Source of the DNA: Portulaca oleracea
Lineage: Eukaryota; Streptophyta; Magnoliopsida; Caryophyllales; Portulacaceae
Assembly (NCBI GenBank): GCA_029582165.1
Contig: CM055891.1
Location: 30,172,832-30,236,831 of the forward strand
Reading direction: 5' to 3'
Length of the DNA: 64,000 bases
The notes beneath the pieces were generated by a model, which was given only the letters and a program-made list of their open reading frames with translations, had not been told where the DNA came from and did not search any database. Each line of letters opens with the position of its first letter. Within the stretch, counting starts at the first letter, position 1. Both the position numbers and the translations under genes were made by a program. Positions 48,160 to 59,800 of this stretch are shown here, in pieces.

Positions 48160-49080
48160 CTGTAATACCTAATATTGAGCATAAGCATTGTGTGAAGCAC
48201 ATATATGCAAAGTGGAAGAAAGAGCATAAGGGTGACTAGCTAAAACTTTTCCTCTAGACAATAGTCATGCCATACAATTAGGTTAACTTCAATGATGCTT
48301 TGAAAAAAAAAAAACCTACAAGACTATTCCAAAGATGCAACAAATGATTTCATGAAGCAAAACCCTAAATGTTTCTATAGAGCCTTCACGTCAACAACAT
48401 GAAAGTGCAATAAAGTTGTCAATAACATGACAAAGACCTTCAACGAATAAATAATTCAAGCAAGGTCTAAACCCTAGATTCACCTTTTGAAAGAAATAAG
48501 ATATGTACTAATGGAGAGGATAGTGGTGAAGAGATCTATGATGATGTCTTCCTCTGATGGCATATTCCCTCGAATTAAAAAAGTGCTAGACATAGAGAAG
48601 GAAGAAGCAAGAAGATGCACTCCAACCCCTTCCACCCTTGATGTTTTCCAAGTGGAACATCATATGGACCGACTTTATGTAGACATGGCTGCCACAACTT
48701 GTGCTTGCAGAAAATTGGATCTGACAGGGATCCTTTGCTATCACACAATTGCATGTATTGGTCGGTTGAAACAAGATGCGGAGTTGTATGTACGTTCATA
48801 TTTGAAGAAGCTGAAGTACATGGAAGCATACTCCAGATCTATTGCTCCTTGTTTAAGTGGAAGACATTGGTCACCGGTAGATCTTCCCCTAGAACCCCCA
48901 CCCATTAGGAACCAACTTGGTAGAGCAAGGCGTAACAAAAGATGAGATATGCATCAAGACCCAATGAGACCTTTAAACTGAGCAGACATGAAAGATATGT
49001 CTGTTGTAAGACTCGTGGAGAGCTTTCACAACTCCAGAGCCTACCCTAAGCAGATCCAAGGTTCACAATAAGTCGAATAG
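48160..49080 (+). pseudogene. MuDR-type transposase pseudogene (SWIM region), split by an LTR element
   Basis: The translation in mixed frames gives VIPNIEHKHCVKHIYAKWKK, FNDAL, then LKEIRYVLMERIVVKR, followed by a SWIM finger (CACRKLDLTGILCYHTIACI) and LEPPPIRNQLGRARR. These match the 3' third of plant MULE transposases. There are stops after EHKG and elsewhere before 48486; the SWIM part is open at 48487-48945. A degraded zinc-knuckle-like stretch (RYVCCKTRGEL) follows, and the copy is interrupted at 49080 by the LTR element. The continuation is at 55822. Confidence 0.8.
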
Positions 49081-49566
49081 TGTTCGGTTTGTAATTTTTG
49101 TGGTTTTATGAGTTAAGGTTGTCGGTCCACAGGGATGGGTGTGAGGCTTGATTAAGGTAATCGGTTTGTATTTGGGGTTTTTCTCAATGCAGAAAGCAAT
49201 AAATTATGTAAATGAAAGCATTAAACTAATCTAGACAAGATAATAATCAAGAAAGCAATTAAAGGAAAGCAATAAAGGAAGCACTTAAGGATGAAAGCGA
49301 TTAAAAGGCATGAATGATGACAATGAATGAACAACGAAATTGGAAACGAGAAATTATACCTTCGATGACTAATCTTCAATAAACCTTCAATCTATACTTG
49401 AATTTCCCCCGAACAAACGAGAAATTGTGGTTTGGATTACCAAGAATCCCCCAAATTCTCACTAGTAAGTAGAATTGGAGTTCCTTGACCCTCCTTCCCA
49501 CTAAAAATGGAGTTGATTGTGGCGAACACTAGAAAGCTTGGACAACAAGTCAACAATGGCATTGAA

Positions 49567-49606
<40 letters not shown>

Positions 49607-50521
49607 AAGCTTGTAAAACACTTCAATGAAGACAAGAGAGAGCTTGAGAGAGATTGAGAAAACTTGAGAAAGTTTGAATACAAATGCTAGAAATCAAAGA
49701 AAGTTTGAAGAACAATGAAGAACAATTGAAAACTTGAAGAACAATTAAAGAGAGATTAAAGCAAACAAAGGAAAGCAATAAATCTAATTCTACTCCTAAA
49801 CTACCTAGGCTAATTGATAAAACTTAGATTAATACAAGTGGGTATTTATAGAAGAAGGAAAAATACAACCCAAACCCTAGGACTTTAATCGCAGCACGCG
49901 CAACAATTTCTCCGCAGACAATATGGCTCGGGCGAGCCATGGGATTGCTCAAACGAGCGGGGCTACTGTCCGTAGCAAGTTGAACTTCATCCGTCATTGT
50001 TGCTGAGCGTGGTAGGCGGGCATGACAACGGACATGCTCGGGCGAGCCGAGGAGACTGCTCGGTCGAGCGACACTTCTGACCGCAGCAAGTTGCAGCGCG
50101 ACCAAATTTGTAGCAGGCGCGACAGAACGTCTGCTCGGGCGAGCCATGGGTCTGCTCGGTCGAGCGGGGCTTCTGTCCGCAACAAGTAACGAGCGCTAAC
50201 TCAATCTTTGCGGGTGCGACAGTGGACCAGCTCGGGCGAGCCATGGTGTTGCTCGAGCAAGCGCTGAGTCTGTCCGCCACTTCTTTCCTTCCAGCGAGTT
50301 TCCGCGGGTGCGAAGCCAGGGGTCTCGGCTCGGGTTGCTTTGGTTTGACTCGGGAAGTAGCTCGGAATTCCCTACAAACCTTCAATTAAGCCCAAACTTC
50401 TCCTAACTTCTTATTTTCCTACAAAACACCAAATCATTATATCTAATATATAAATAGGGGTTAAAACAAGCAAATATACCCTATAAAAGAGAAGAAACTC
50501 GGCTCGGAACGAGACCGAACA
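49081..50521 (-). repeat. 3' LTR (1441 bp)
   Basis: Left copy; in element orientation this is the 3' LTR. Contains a (GA)n tract at about 49566-49605 and a minisatellite of hairpin motifs GCTCGGGCGAGC at 49926, 50036, 50133 and 50230. Confidence 0.88.
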
Positions 50522-52468
50522 CCACTCCAACACAAGGGTTTGCTCGCCCTGAGCAAACTAAAAACAAAGAAAAAGACTAGAAAAAGAAAACTAAAAACCT
50601 AACTCACTTTCGCAGGAATCGCGGATGCATTTAGCACATGCATCAAGCCCTTTAAACCCCCCGGTAGCCCGGGTGGACAAGGTAGATCTCGTGAGGGTTT
50701 ATAGCAACTATACCCACAAAAGCCACGGGAAAAGAAAAAGTGGAAAGAAAAAGAAGTGAAAACCAAAAAACGAAACAAAACAAAAGCAAAGAAAATATTC
50801 CCGTCCCCAATCATGCACCTAGTTCCCCAACCCGCCTCAGAAATCAATTGGAAGAAGCAAGTATAAACAAATTAAGACACAAAGGTTGGAAAACTGTCAA
50901 TCTTTGAGATTTTGAACCAAAACACTTCCTGATGAGAAAAACACCTCGTGCATATGTGCAAGTGGGCTCTAGTCGGTCCTTCCTATCATAATTCAGACAA
51001 TCAGAGTTGTTCTCATGCTCAAGCTCGGGATTATCTATCCTATTTCACTCTTGGTTTTTCTTTCAACCTCTCTTTTCTTTCTTTTTCTTACTTCTCTCTT
51101 TTCTTTCTTTTTCTTTCTTTTTCTGCTTTTTCTTGCTCTTTCTTACAATTCTTTTGCTCAACTTTTTTTTTTCTTTTTCTTGCTTCGCTCTTTTCTTTTT
51201 TTTTTTTCCTCAAAACCTACGCTTTTTTATTTCCACTCAATCCGTTTTGTGTCTTTTAGAGCGTCGGTGTCGGGTTTTGCGGGATTTAAGCACTGGCATT
51301 CGCAAAGAGTTACCCTCCCTGCTGGGTTTCTCCATACGTGAGTCATTCCACTTAAGGGGCATAGGGTGCCGATCCACCCAAACCAACCCATGACGTTAGG
51401 CCCGACAATAATTATTTAATGCATTAATTAAGAGCTTAAGCAATTGAACAACTAAAACCGTCTAACTTAGGTAAGAAGACACAGTCAAAGCGTGTAAGAT
51501 TTGAGGATTCCGAGATAAGTCATGGCAAAAATCATTCCTAAGACCTATCATTATTCATACCTGCCGCTTCTAGCTGAGTGAATCAACTGATTAGACAACT
51601 ATCTACACAACTGTGAACGGAAACATCTTCAAAAAAGAAAAAGAAACTTATGGGTTTTTTCACAACATTTCTTCCCTTTTTCCTTTCACACACAAAATTT
51701 TTTAGATTTTGAATACAAACTACGAAAGACAAAAATAAAAGACTCAAAACTAGGTAATCTACCCATGAACAATGAAAGATATCACCCCCCCACTCCAACA
51801 CAAGACATCACAATGTCTCCATCGTGAGAAGGGTGTCACAAGTAAGGTAGAAAACTAAGAAAAGCATATATACAAAACACTTATCACATAAAAAGTGGTG
51901 GCGACCCGAGCCCACACGGCTCCCACAATAATATATATCCAACATTCACAACTCAAGGGGTTCGCCACCCAAAAAGAAAATCAAGCATGCATCATGGATC
52001 ATCGATATATTCACATAAAGAGAGGGTGGAAAGATGCTACCTCATAATCTTCAATAAAAGCACTCAATCCACGATCCAAAGAACATCACACATAGGTTAG
52101 AAATAGACAAGAAAAGCATACTATGTATGATGGTTCACATGTAAGATCAAAAGGAAAAACAAACTATACAAGACACTAGGGACTAAAGAACTAAGAAAAC
52201 AAACTAAAATATTTACAAAACGACTCTTTTTTTATTTTCTTATACTCAAAAACTGGAATGCAAACTACCTTCCCACTCCAACACAAAGAGGCTGTCGAGT
52301 CCTCAAAATGGAAAAATAGAAGTAAGTAAGCAAGCACCCTAAATTAAAAGAAAAAGACACACACAAAAAGAAAATAAAAGAAGAAAAGAAAACCGGCTCA
52401 CTAATTATACACAAAAGGTGAGGAAGGATATTACTTCGAAGGCATCTTATCAAGAAATTCACTCATTC
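50522..52468 (-). other. Non-coding 3' internal region of the LTR element
   Basis: No domain-bearing ORF. Pyrimidine-rich on the plus strand at 51040-51240 and with three copies of CACTCCAACACAA (50523, 51791, 52274); their complement is purine-rich and the first sits next to the 3' LTR where the polypurine tract should be. Confidence 0.55.
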
Positions 52469-53560
52469 TCACCTCAAGATATCGGGCACCAAGTCAGAAC
52501 CATTCAACGCCCGGAGTAACAAATCATGCATCCTTTCATGCATCTCAGAGTGGTGTAAGTAAGAGCACACTCGCATTGGCACATAAACAAACATTAGTGC
52601 CCTTAACAATTTATCAAATGCCTTAGAAAAGTCATAGAAATGATGAAATGCATGAATATACAAGACTTTCCTAGGCATAGGCATAGTGAAAGAAGACATA
52701 ACAAATGGATCCTCCCATTGACTCGTAAATGGAGATTGGGTATACAAATCAACAGGAGGGAATAATACAACACAATCATGAACATGCTCATGCGAAGACT
52801 TGGATGCAAACAATGGTTCAAACTCAATATCCATGCAATTTTCATCAAACACAGATTCCAAATCACAACTTTCATCCAAATAATCATAATCGTCAATAGG
52901 TGATAAGGAAAACAGAAGGTTAGACCACATCATAACACTCCCAAAATCACAAACAGGCACATCTTTATCTTCATCAATATCAGACTCACTAGAAGAACTA
53001 TCAACATCAAAAGACAAAGGTGCATCATCCAAAGCAACATCAAAAGTGAAAGTGGAAGGTTCAGGGTCATAGCTCATTGTGAATGATTCATAAAACATGT
53101 CATCATTAAAAGCATCATTGTCAACAACCAAATTCAAACAACTATGATCAATCTCCAACGAATTATGCTCATCATCACAAGTATGCACATCGGACTCACA
53201 TACAAGGGTAGCTAATGCCTCACTAATGCAATGATCCTCAATGAAAGTGAATAAATCAGTATCAAGCACACATTCAATCACAACAGATTCAATTTCACTC
53301 TCGACAAGATCATGCTCAATTACCTCACAAGCATCATGGCATTCAATAGACTCAACTTTTTCTTCACACAAAGGCATGGACAAGGATGTGGACAATGGTT
53401 CGTCATCTAGCATGTTTTTAACAAATTCTACATCATCACACACAAAATCATCATGTTCCTCATGCTCACTAGGGTGGGCTAGAGCTAAGGAATCGCTAAG
53501 TAGTCCAAGGCATGGTCGGTTATAATAGTCATCATCCTCATCATACACAGAAAAATCAAC
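52469..53560 (-). CDS. Acidic ORF downstream of gag in the LTR element (about 360 aa, no pol motif)
   Basis: Same frame as the gag-like ORF and separated from it only by one TAA. Very rich in Asp, Glu, Ser and Cys (stretches such as EHEEHDDFVCDD and SSSSESDIDEDKD) with no reverse transcriptase, integrase or protease signature. No ATG near its beginning, so expression would need readthrough, splicing across the stop (ATGTAAGT overlaps it) or a non-ATG start. Function unknown; family-specific spacer protein is the best description. Confidence 0.5.
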   Translation of the reverse strand, partial: VDFSVYDEDDDYYNRPCLGLLSDSLALAHPSEHEEHDDFVCDDVEFVKNMLDDEPLSTSLSMPLCEEKVESIECHDACEVIEHDLVESEIESVVIECVLDTDLFTFIEDHCISEALATLVCESDVHTCDDEHNSLEIDHSCLNLVVDNDAFNDDMFYESFTMSYDPEPSTFTFDVALDDAPLSFDVDSSSSESDIDEDKDVPVCDFGSVMMWSNLLFSLSPIDDYDYLDESCDLESVFDENCMDIEFEPLFASKSSHEHVHDCVVLFPPVDLYTQSPFTSQWEDPFVMSSFTMPMPRKVLYIHAFHHFYDFSKAFDKLLRALMFVYVPMRVCSYLHHSEMHERMHDLLLRALNGSDLVPDILR

Positions 53561-54292
53561 TTACATTTCAGGACTAAAAGACGATGAATGACCTACTTCA
53601 ACATTCGAATAAACCATTTGTGAAGAGGGAGTTTCTACCCTATGATTCATCTCATGGAAAAGTTCACTCATGCGCTTAGTCATTCTCGCACATAATACTT
53701 CCATTCCCTCACTCAAGGCAGCTTCAATTTTATCTTTCATACAAGCACCAGAACTATGGCATGGCGAATCACAAAATAAACACAATGGATGAGACTCAAC
53801 ATCAACACATTGGGAAAAATCATAACAATTTTCCACATATCCCCCATCATAAGATTGATCATCCACAAACACAGAGTATTCACATGATTGTTCAGGCAAA
53901 GTCTCACAAAAATTTTCCATATACTCCCCACCACTAGATTGATCATAAGGATTTTGGGGGTATTCTTGATATGGTATGGCTAAAGTCTCGGAGGGTGGTG
54001 CATAATAAGAAGGTTGGACACTAGGAATAGCATTTCTGTGCTCAAATTCATAAGAGTCCCTAGACAACCATTCAATAAATTCCCAAGCAACATCTTCATC
54101 TAAATTAGAAAACCCATAAAAATTGAAAAGATTACGAGTTTCATAATTTATACCCTCATAAACAATTTCCAACATATCCAATGTATCATAAAAGATACCA
54201 TATAATTCACATTGAGCACGGTAATCATGTAATCTAGCAAAATATTTTCAAAATGCTTCATGCTCAAATTGGGGGAATCGAGGACTAGCCAT
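53561..54292 (-). pseudogene. Gag-like ORF with zinc knuckle and an early in-frame stop
   Basis: The frame opens at ATG 54292 (MASPRFPQFEHEAF), hits TGA at 54250-54248 and then stays open to TAA at 53563-53561. The open part holds a helix-rich segment of the Gypsy gag type (YEGINYETRNLF, AWEFIEWLSRDSYEFEHRN), and a CCHC zinc knuckle with exact C-x2-C-x4-H-x4-C spacing (CLFCDSPCHSSGAC). Gag packages element RNA in particles. The TGA makes this copy defective or dependent on a downstream start (ATG at 54181). Confidence 0.75.
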
Positions 54293-54434
54293 AACTCTCT
54301 TTTTTTAATATATTTTTTCTCTTTTTTTTCTTTTTCCGATATTCAAATTTTTGTGCCACATTTTTCTAGCATAATCAAGAAAGCAATAAACTATGTACAC
54401 ACAAACCAATAGCCTAATCTACCAAATAACGACA

Positions 54435-54452
54435 TCCCCGACAACGGCGCCA
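54435..54452 (-). other. Primer-binding site, tRNA-Asp-like
   Basis: The minus strand reads TGGCGCCGTTGTCGGGGA one base inside the 5' LTR. This is the common plant Gypsy PBS complementary to the tRNA-Asp 3' end (assignment from memory). Confidence 0.75.
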
Positions 54453-54453
54453 T

Positions 54454-54940
54454 TGTTCGGTTTGTAATTTTTTTGGTTTTATGAGTTAAGGTTGTCGGTC
54501 CACAGGGATGGGTGTGAGGCTTGATTAAGGTAATCGGTTTGTGTTTGAGGTTTTTCTCAATGCAGAAAGCAATAAATTATGTAAATGAAAGCATTAAACT
54601 ATCTAGACAAGATAATAATCAAGAAAGCAATTAAAGGAAAGCAATAAAGGAAGCATTTAAGGATGAAAGCGATTAAAAGGCATGAATGATGACAATGAAT
54701 GAACAACGAAATTGGGAACGAGAAATTATACCTTCGATGACTAATCTTCAATAAACCTTCAATCGACACTTGAATTTCCCCCGAACAAACGAGAATTGTG
54801 GTTTGGATTACCAAGAATCCCCCAAATTCTCACTAGTAAGTAGAATTGGAGTTCCTTGACCCTCCTCCCCACTAAAAATGGAGTTGATTGTGGCTAACAC
54901 TAGAAAGCTTGAAAAACAAGTCAACAATGACATTTGAAAG

Positions 54941-54972
<32 letters not shown>

Positions 54973-55821
54973 TTGTAAAACACTTCAATGAAGACAAGAG
55001 AGAGCTTAAGAGGGATTAAGAAAACTTGAGAAAGTTTGAATACAAATGCTAGAAATCAAAGAAAGCTTGAAGAACAATGAAGAACAATTGAAAACTTGAA
55101 GAACAATTAAAGAGAGATTAAAGCAAATAAAGGAAAACAATAAATCTAATTCTACTCCTAAACTACCTAGGCTAATTGATAAAACTTAGATTAATACAAG
55201 TGGGTATTTATAGAAGAAGGAAAAATACAACCCAAACCCTAGGACTTTAATCGCAGCACGTGCAACAATTTCTCCGCAGACAATGTGGCTCGGGCAAGCC
55301 ATCGGATTACTCGGGCGAGCGGGACTACTGTCCGTAGCAAGTTGAACTTCATCCGTCATTGTTGCTGAGTGTGGTAGGCGGCGCAAGCGCAGCAAGTTGC
55401 ATGCGACCAAATTTAGCGGCAGCGCGCAGAACGTCTGCTCGGGCGAGCCATGGTCCGCTTTCGCCGAGCGCGCTTCATCACAACAAGTAAAGGGCGCTAA
55501 CTCAATCTTTGCGGGTGCGACAGTGGACCAGCTCGGGCGAGCCATGGTGTTACTAGAGCGAGCGCTGAGTCTGTCCACCACTTCTTGCCTTCCAGCGAGT
55601 TTCCGCGGGTGAGAAGCCAGGGGTCTCGGCTCGGGTTGCTTTGGTTTGACTTGGGAAATAGCTCGAATTCCCTACAAACCTTCAATTAAGCCCAAACTTC
55701 TCCTAACTCCTTATTTTCCTACAAAACACCAAATCATTATATCTAATATATAAATAGGGGTTAAAACAAGCAAATATACCCTATAAAAGAGAAGAAATTC
55801 GGCTCGGAACGAGACCGAACA
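54454..55821 (-). repeat. 5' LTR (1368 bp)
   Basis: Right copy; near-identical over most of its length to 49081-50521. Shorter because one hairpin minisatellite unit is missing around 55380. (GA)n tract near 54942-54967. Confidence 0.88.
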
Positions 55822-55980
55822 AATAGCTAACGAAAACTTTAGCATCCCACCAACACAATTAGTCGTCACAACAAAGGAGGACAAAGAACAAACCACCAGC
55901 AGCTCAAAAAACAACCACTTTAGCAACAGTTCAAAGAGTTGGATTCACCCAACTTGGTAGCGATGCACTGTAGTCCAACC
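55822..55980 (+). pseudogene. Probable 3' continuation of the interrupted MULE transposase
   Basis: Directly after the duplicated AATAG the sequence continues with a Thr/Gln/Asn-rich translation ending near VQRVGFTQL, similar to the low-complexity C-terminus of plant MULE transposases. Assignment rests mainly on position. Confidence 0.35.
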
Positions 55981-56862
55981 GTTTCACACTTTGGTTTACT
56001 GTGACATAATTTTAAAGTTCTTCTTATCATAATCTCAAGGCCGAAAGTATGGCGTACCATGATCCAATTTTCCTTATCAAGAATGTCACACATTTATAAT
56101 TAACACTTAAGGTAATGTCATCTGAACTAAGCTCTTGTCTCATATACATCTCAATTGGATTGAGTGATTCGAAAGGATGAAAAAAAACCTAAGCCCCAAG
56201 GCTTGTTTTATGGAGTTGTCCATTTCCACATGAGGAGTCTTGCAAGTCATAGAGATTGATCTTCTAATCTCTAACATTTAAGGCCAAAAAGGAGACAAAC
56301 AAACTACTACCTCATTGGCATCAATCTCACATACTTGACATTCGAATATGATATAAACAATCAATTTATTATTTTGAGCAAAAAAGTGTTGAATACTATG
56401 CAAATGAAAAATTGATTATTTACGGTGTGTTTGGATTTAGTATGAAGAGTGAGGGGAAGGGAGGAGAGGGTAAGGTAAGTGGGGGAGGGGAGATAATTAG
56501 AGCAAACATTGTTCGAATATATTAATGAGGAAAAAGGAGGAACAATTAAAACTCTTAACTTTGCCCTCTTTCCTTTTCATTTTAAGAGTTAAGAAAAACA
56601 AGAATTGATAGAGGGAAATGGAGATTATGTACTCCCGTTACTTCCCCTCCTTCTCTTCTTTGCCCTCCAATGTAATCATACCCTTATTGAATTACTCCAT
56701 TGTAGGCATAGGTGACTCCAAGAAACATTATGAATTTAACAATATTTATTGATGAAGAAACATCGACATTGATCCCTTCAGTCATTTCACCACCCCTCCC
56801 CCTCCCCCAATAAAATTTGATACAAAAGAAGAACCAACTAAGAAAAATGAGAGCCCTAAAAC
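55981..56862. other. Intergenic spacer and 3' flank of the FHA gene
   Basis: Includes a purine-rich segment at 56440-56500 and a pyrimidine-rich inverted counterpart near 56635-56670, suggesting a degraded MITE (GTGTTTGGATTTAGT at 56426). No gene. Confidence 0.4.
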
Positions 56863-59800
56863 TCAGCTTGCAGTTTCTGGTTGAGGAGTTGCAGTCTCCT
56901 CACTCTCTACATTCTCGTCAGATTCCCCTTCAACTTTCTTCAGCTTAGAAACCCGAAACACTGCCAGATGTTCATCCCCTACATCCAAAAGATCATTTCA
57001 TTCATAAGCTAGTCAAAAGAGCTTATCAATCACTAATCCATGCATCATGACCTAGGAAGTCTATAAAGGAAGTGAGTAGAGTCGGTTTGAAACACAATAC
57101 ATTTAGTGGAATTGGTGGGATAAGATTAAGATAGCCAGGTGATGGAGTAAAAGATTGCCCGTAGGTATGCTAAGTGCACTAGTCTAATTACTCATTACTT
57201 GGAGTAAACATATATGAATTTCTAATATGTGAATGCCTAGGAAGTTTATGAGGGAGGTTATTGGAGATGATTTGAAACACATGGGCTTAATGAAAGACAT
57301 GACAATTTGATAGGGTTGTTTGGCGGCCGGGATGGATTGAGATAGTCAGGTGGGGGCAAGAGATTGCCCGTAGGATGTCGGCCATGTTTTTGCACTGTTG
57401 TGTGATCTTTTGTGCTTTCCTTGTGTTTATGTTTACCTGGTAAGTTGAGTGCACTAACTTAATTACTCATTACTTCAAGTAAACAACTATGATGTTTTCT
57501 CCCTCCAATCCTTGTTCTCTTGGTTTCGCAAACGATTTTCCAAATGGTTTTCGAAATGTTTTTGTTTTCAATTTTCATTTTTTTTTTGGAACCGCCGGAA
57601 TCGACCACTGCATGCATTCACGTGTATGAGGGAAAGTTGCCTACATCTACCATCTGCATTTGCATTGGCAGAACAACACTAGAGATTGTTATAGCCGTCG
57701 TCGTTATAATCCATGAAAAGTTTAGGTGGGTATAGTGATTACCAAATATGAGTAAGCTTCCTGGTGGAACCCTGACAGTGCCACCAGGAGGTACCCGTTT
57801 TTCGTTGAGGAAGGTCCCATTTGTGCTGTCCAAATCCGTTACAAAGAGACTGCCTTTTTCATTCACAAGCTGAGCATGTACGCCAGAAACTGCACAACAG
57901 AAAACTCTGACATTAAACTCATTCTCTACACATGAAACTTCATCTAGGTATTTGGACATCCCATTGACATAATAATAATGTAAGCTAAAAACATTTCAGA
58001 ATTTGCGTTGTAGAGGTGAAAGTGAAATGATCCTTAGTTGTAGCCTATGTCACTTCGACTCTTCATTTTTCCTGCCATACCCGTGTTGGACCCTTGATAT
58101 CCGGACAAGGGTACAACACTCAACACTTCAAATTACAATGAAAATATACAAAATTTCTTAAAAATAGTCGAGTCTGACACCCATATCTGTGTCCTACATA
58201 GACATGCATACCCGAGTCTAAGTAACATAGGTTGTAGCAAACTGCTAAACTCACTCACTGTGGGTCCCACATACACGGAGCGAATCTTACTTTAGCAGGT
58301 ACTTATGCATGTTGAGCGTTGACAGACTGATAGGGCATTTGGCAAATAGCTTTTTGTCCTCGAAAAGCTGGCTATTAAGTCATAAAGCTATTTGAACTAT
58401 TTGATAAATAACTTTTTATATAGGGTTTTTGGCTCAAAATAATTCAAAGTCAGAGGTGAATGACTGAAAATAAACAAAAGTGACTTTTGGCTGAGAATGT
58501 GTCAAACTTTTAACCTATTTAATCTAACTAAATTAGAATTGAATTCTGCACGTCACAAAACTGACTTAGCGCCCTTGAAAAGTTCGGACTTGACTGAAAA
58601 TATTATAAACGGACTGAACCATATATTAACTCACTGCACCTTTGAAAATTTTAAGAGTGTCAAGTCAGCTTTATGACGTAGGAATTCAATTCTGGTTTAG
58701 TCAGAGTAAGGGTCTGTTCTTTTATACGGCTGGTTGGCTGCGGTGCCACAACACACTGCACTTTGCCAGAACCCACCACAACATACCATCCACCACAATT
58801 TACCACAACATACCATCCACCACAATTTACCACAACCCACCACAATCAACTTTTTCACATTTACCAATACAATTTACATTTATATAAAAAAAAAACCACC
58901 ACAGCTTACCAATGACCCACCACAATCCACAACAATTTCACCACACCTGCCATAATTTCCACCACACCGCACCACACCATATCGCAGCCAGCCGTATAAA
59001 AGAACATGGCCTAAACATGTTAAAATTTTGGCACATTCTCAGTTAAAAAGTCAGTTTGAATTATTTTTATTCATTCACCTTTGACTTTGGATTATTTTGA
59101 GCCAAAAACCCTTTTAATATAAAGCTAATTTCAATTTGGTATGGTTTCTTACAGACAACTAATTTCACCAAATATTTTTCTGGTAACATAGCTAGTCGAC
59201 AAATAGAGCCTCATTCCAAGAGACAACCAGCATAAACTTTCAACCAGGAAATAGTAACCCAAACCATAATCAACTTCACCCAGATATTCCATTTACCAGA
59301 ACATGATGATATCAGTAAATGATCTGAGAGCTGAATTTTAGTACCTGTGTCTACTGGAATCACCAAATCTGCTTTCTCCGGCGTACGACCGACAACCATC
59401 TGTGCCTGAACAATGTACACAGAAGTTGCGTGAATGATCTGAGCTCATGGTTGATTGATGAGCTATATAGTCTGGAAATAAATAAGCACAGCAACAGAAA
59501 TAAACTTACAGAAAAGATTTCATAAGAACCTGGCATTTCTACTTTGTACCCTATGTGCTTCCAATCTCCATCTCCTGCATCATACAACAGAATACTGATT
59601 GACATCAACAAGTTGTTTGCACAATGTTGTCTGACAATTCTCATGATTCATGAAAATCAAGCTCAATATCCAAGCTATGTCAAAACAGGATGAAGTTTCT
59701 ACAATGCTGTTTGGGATTTGGTCAGCAAGATTACTCGACGATTGGTAAAGCTGACAAAAATTTGTCTGACCCAGAAAAAACTGGGCGTGGATATAGATTT

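Larger units (their letters stand above)
49081..55821 (-). mobile_element. Non-autonomous Gypsy-type LTR retrotransposon, 6.74 kb, TSD AATAG
   Basis: Two similar LTRs (49081-50521 and 54454-55821) begin TGTTCGGT and end ACCGAACA. AATAG flanks both sides (49076-49080 and 55822-55826). The primer-binding site next to the right LTR is in minus orientation, so the element is transcribed right to left. The internal region carries a gag-like frame and an acidic frame but no protease, reverse transcriptase, RNase H or integrase that I can find. LTR identity looks high apart from one deletion of about 55-60 bp in the right LTR, so insertion is fairly recent. Confidence 0.9.

Noticed and set aside
49920..50260. 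Regularly spaced hairpin repeats that superficially recall a CRISPR array
   Set aside because: Units diverge, the between-unit sequence is itself repeated, the locus is a plant LTR, and CRISPR does not occur in plant nuclear DNA.
49824..50385. ORFs of 107-132 codons in the left LTR (and 55186-55581 in the right)
   Set aside because: They read through the hairpin minisatellite in several frames; the repeat explains the openness.
50948..51393. Three overlapping Phe/Ser/Leu-rich ORFs of 103-128 codons
   Set aside because: They translate a pyrimidine-rich low-complexity tract inside the LTR element; no domain and no codon structure.
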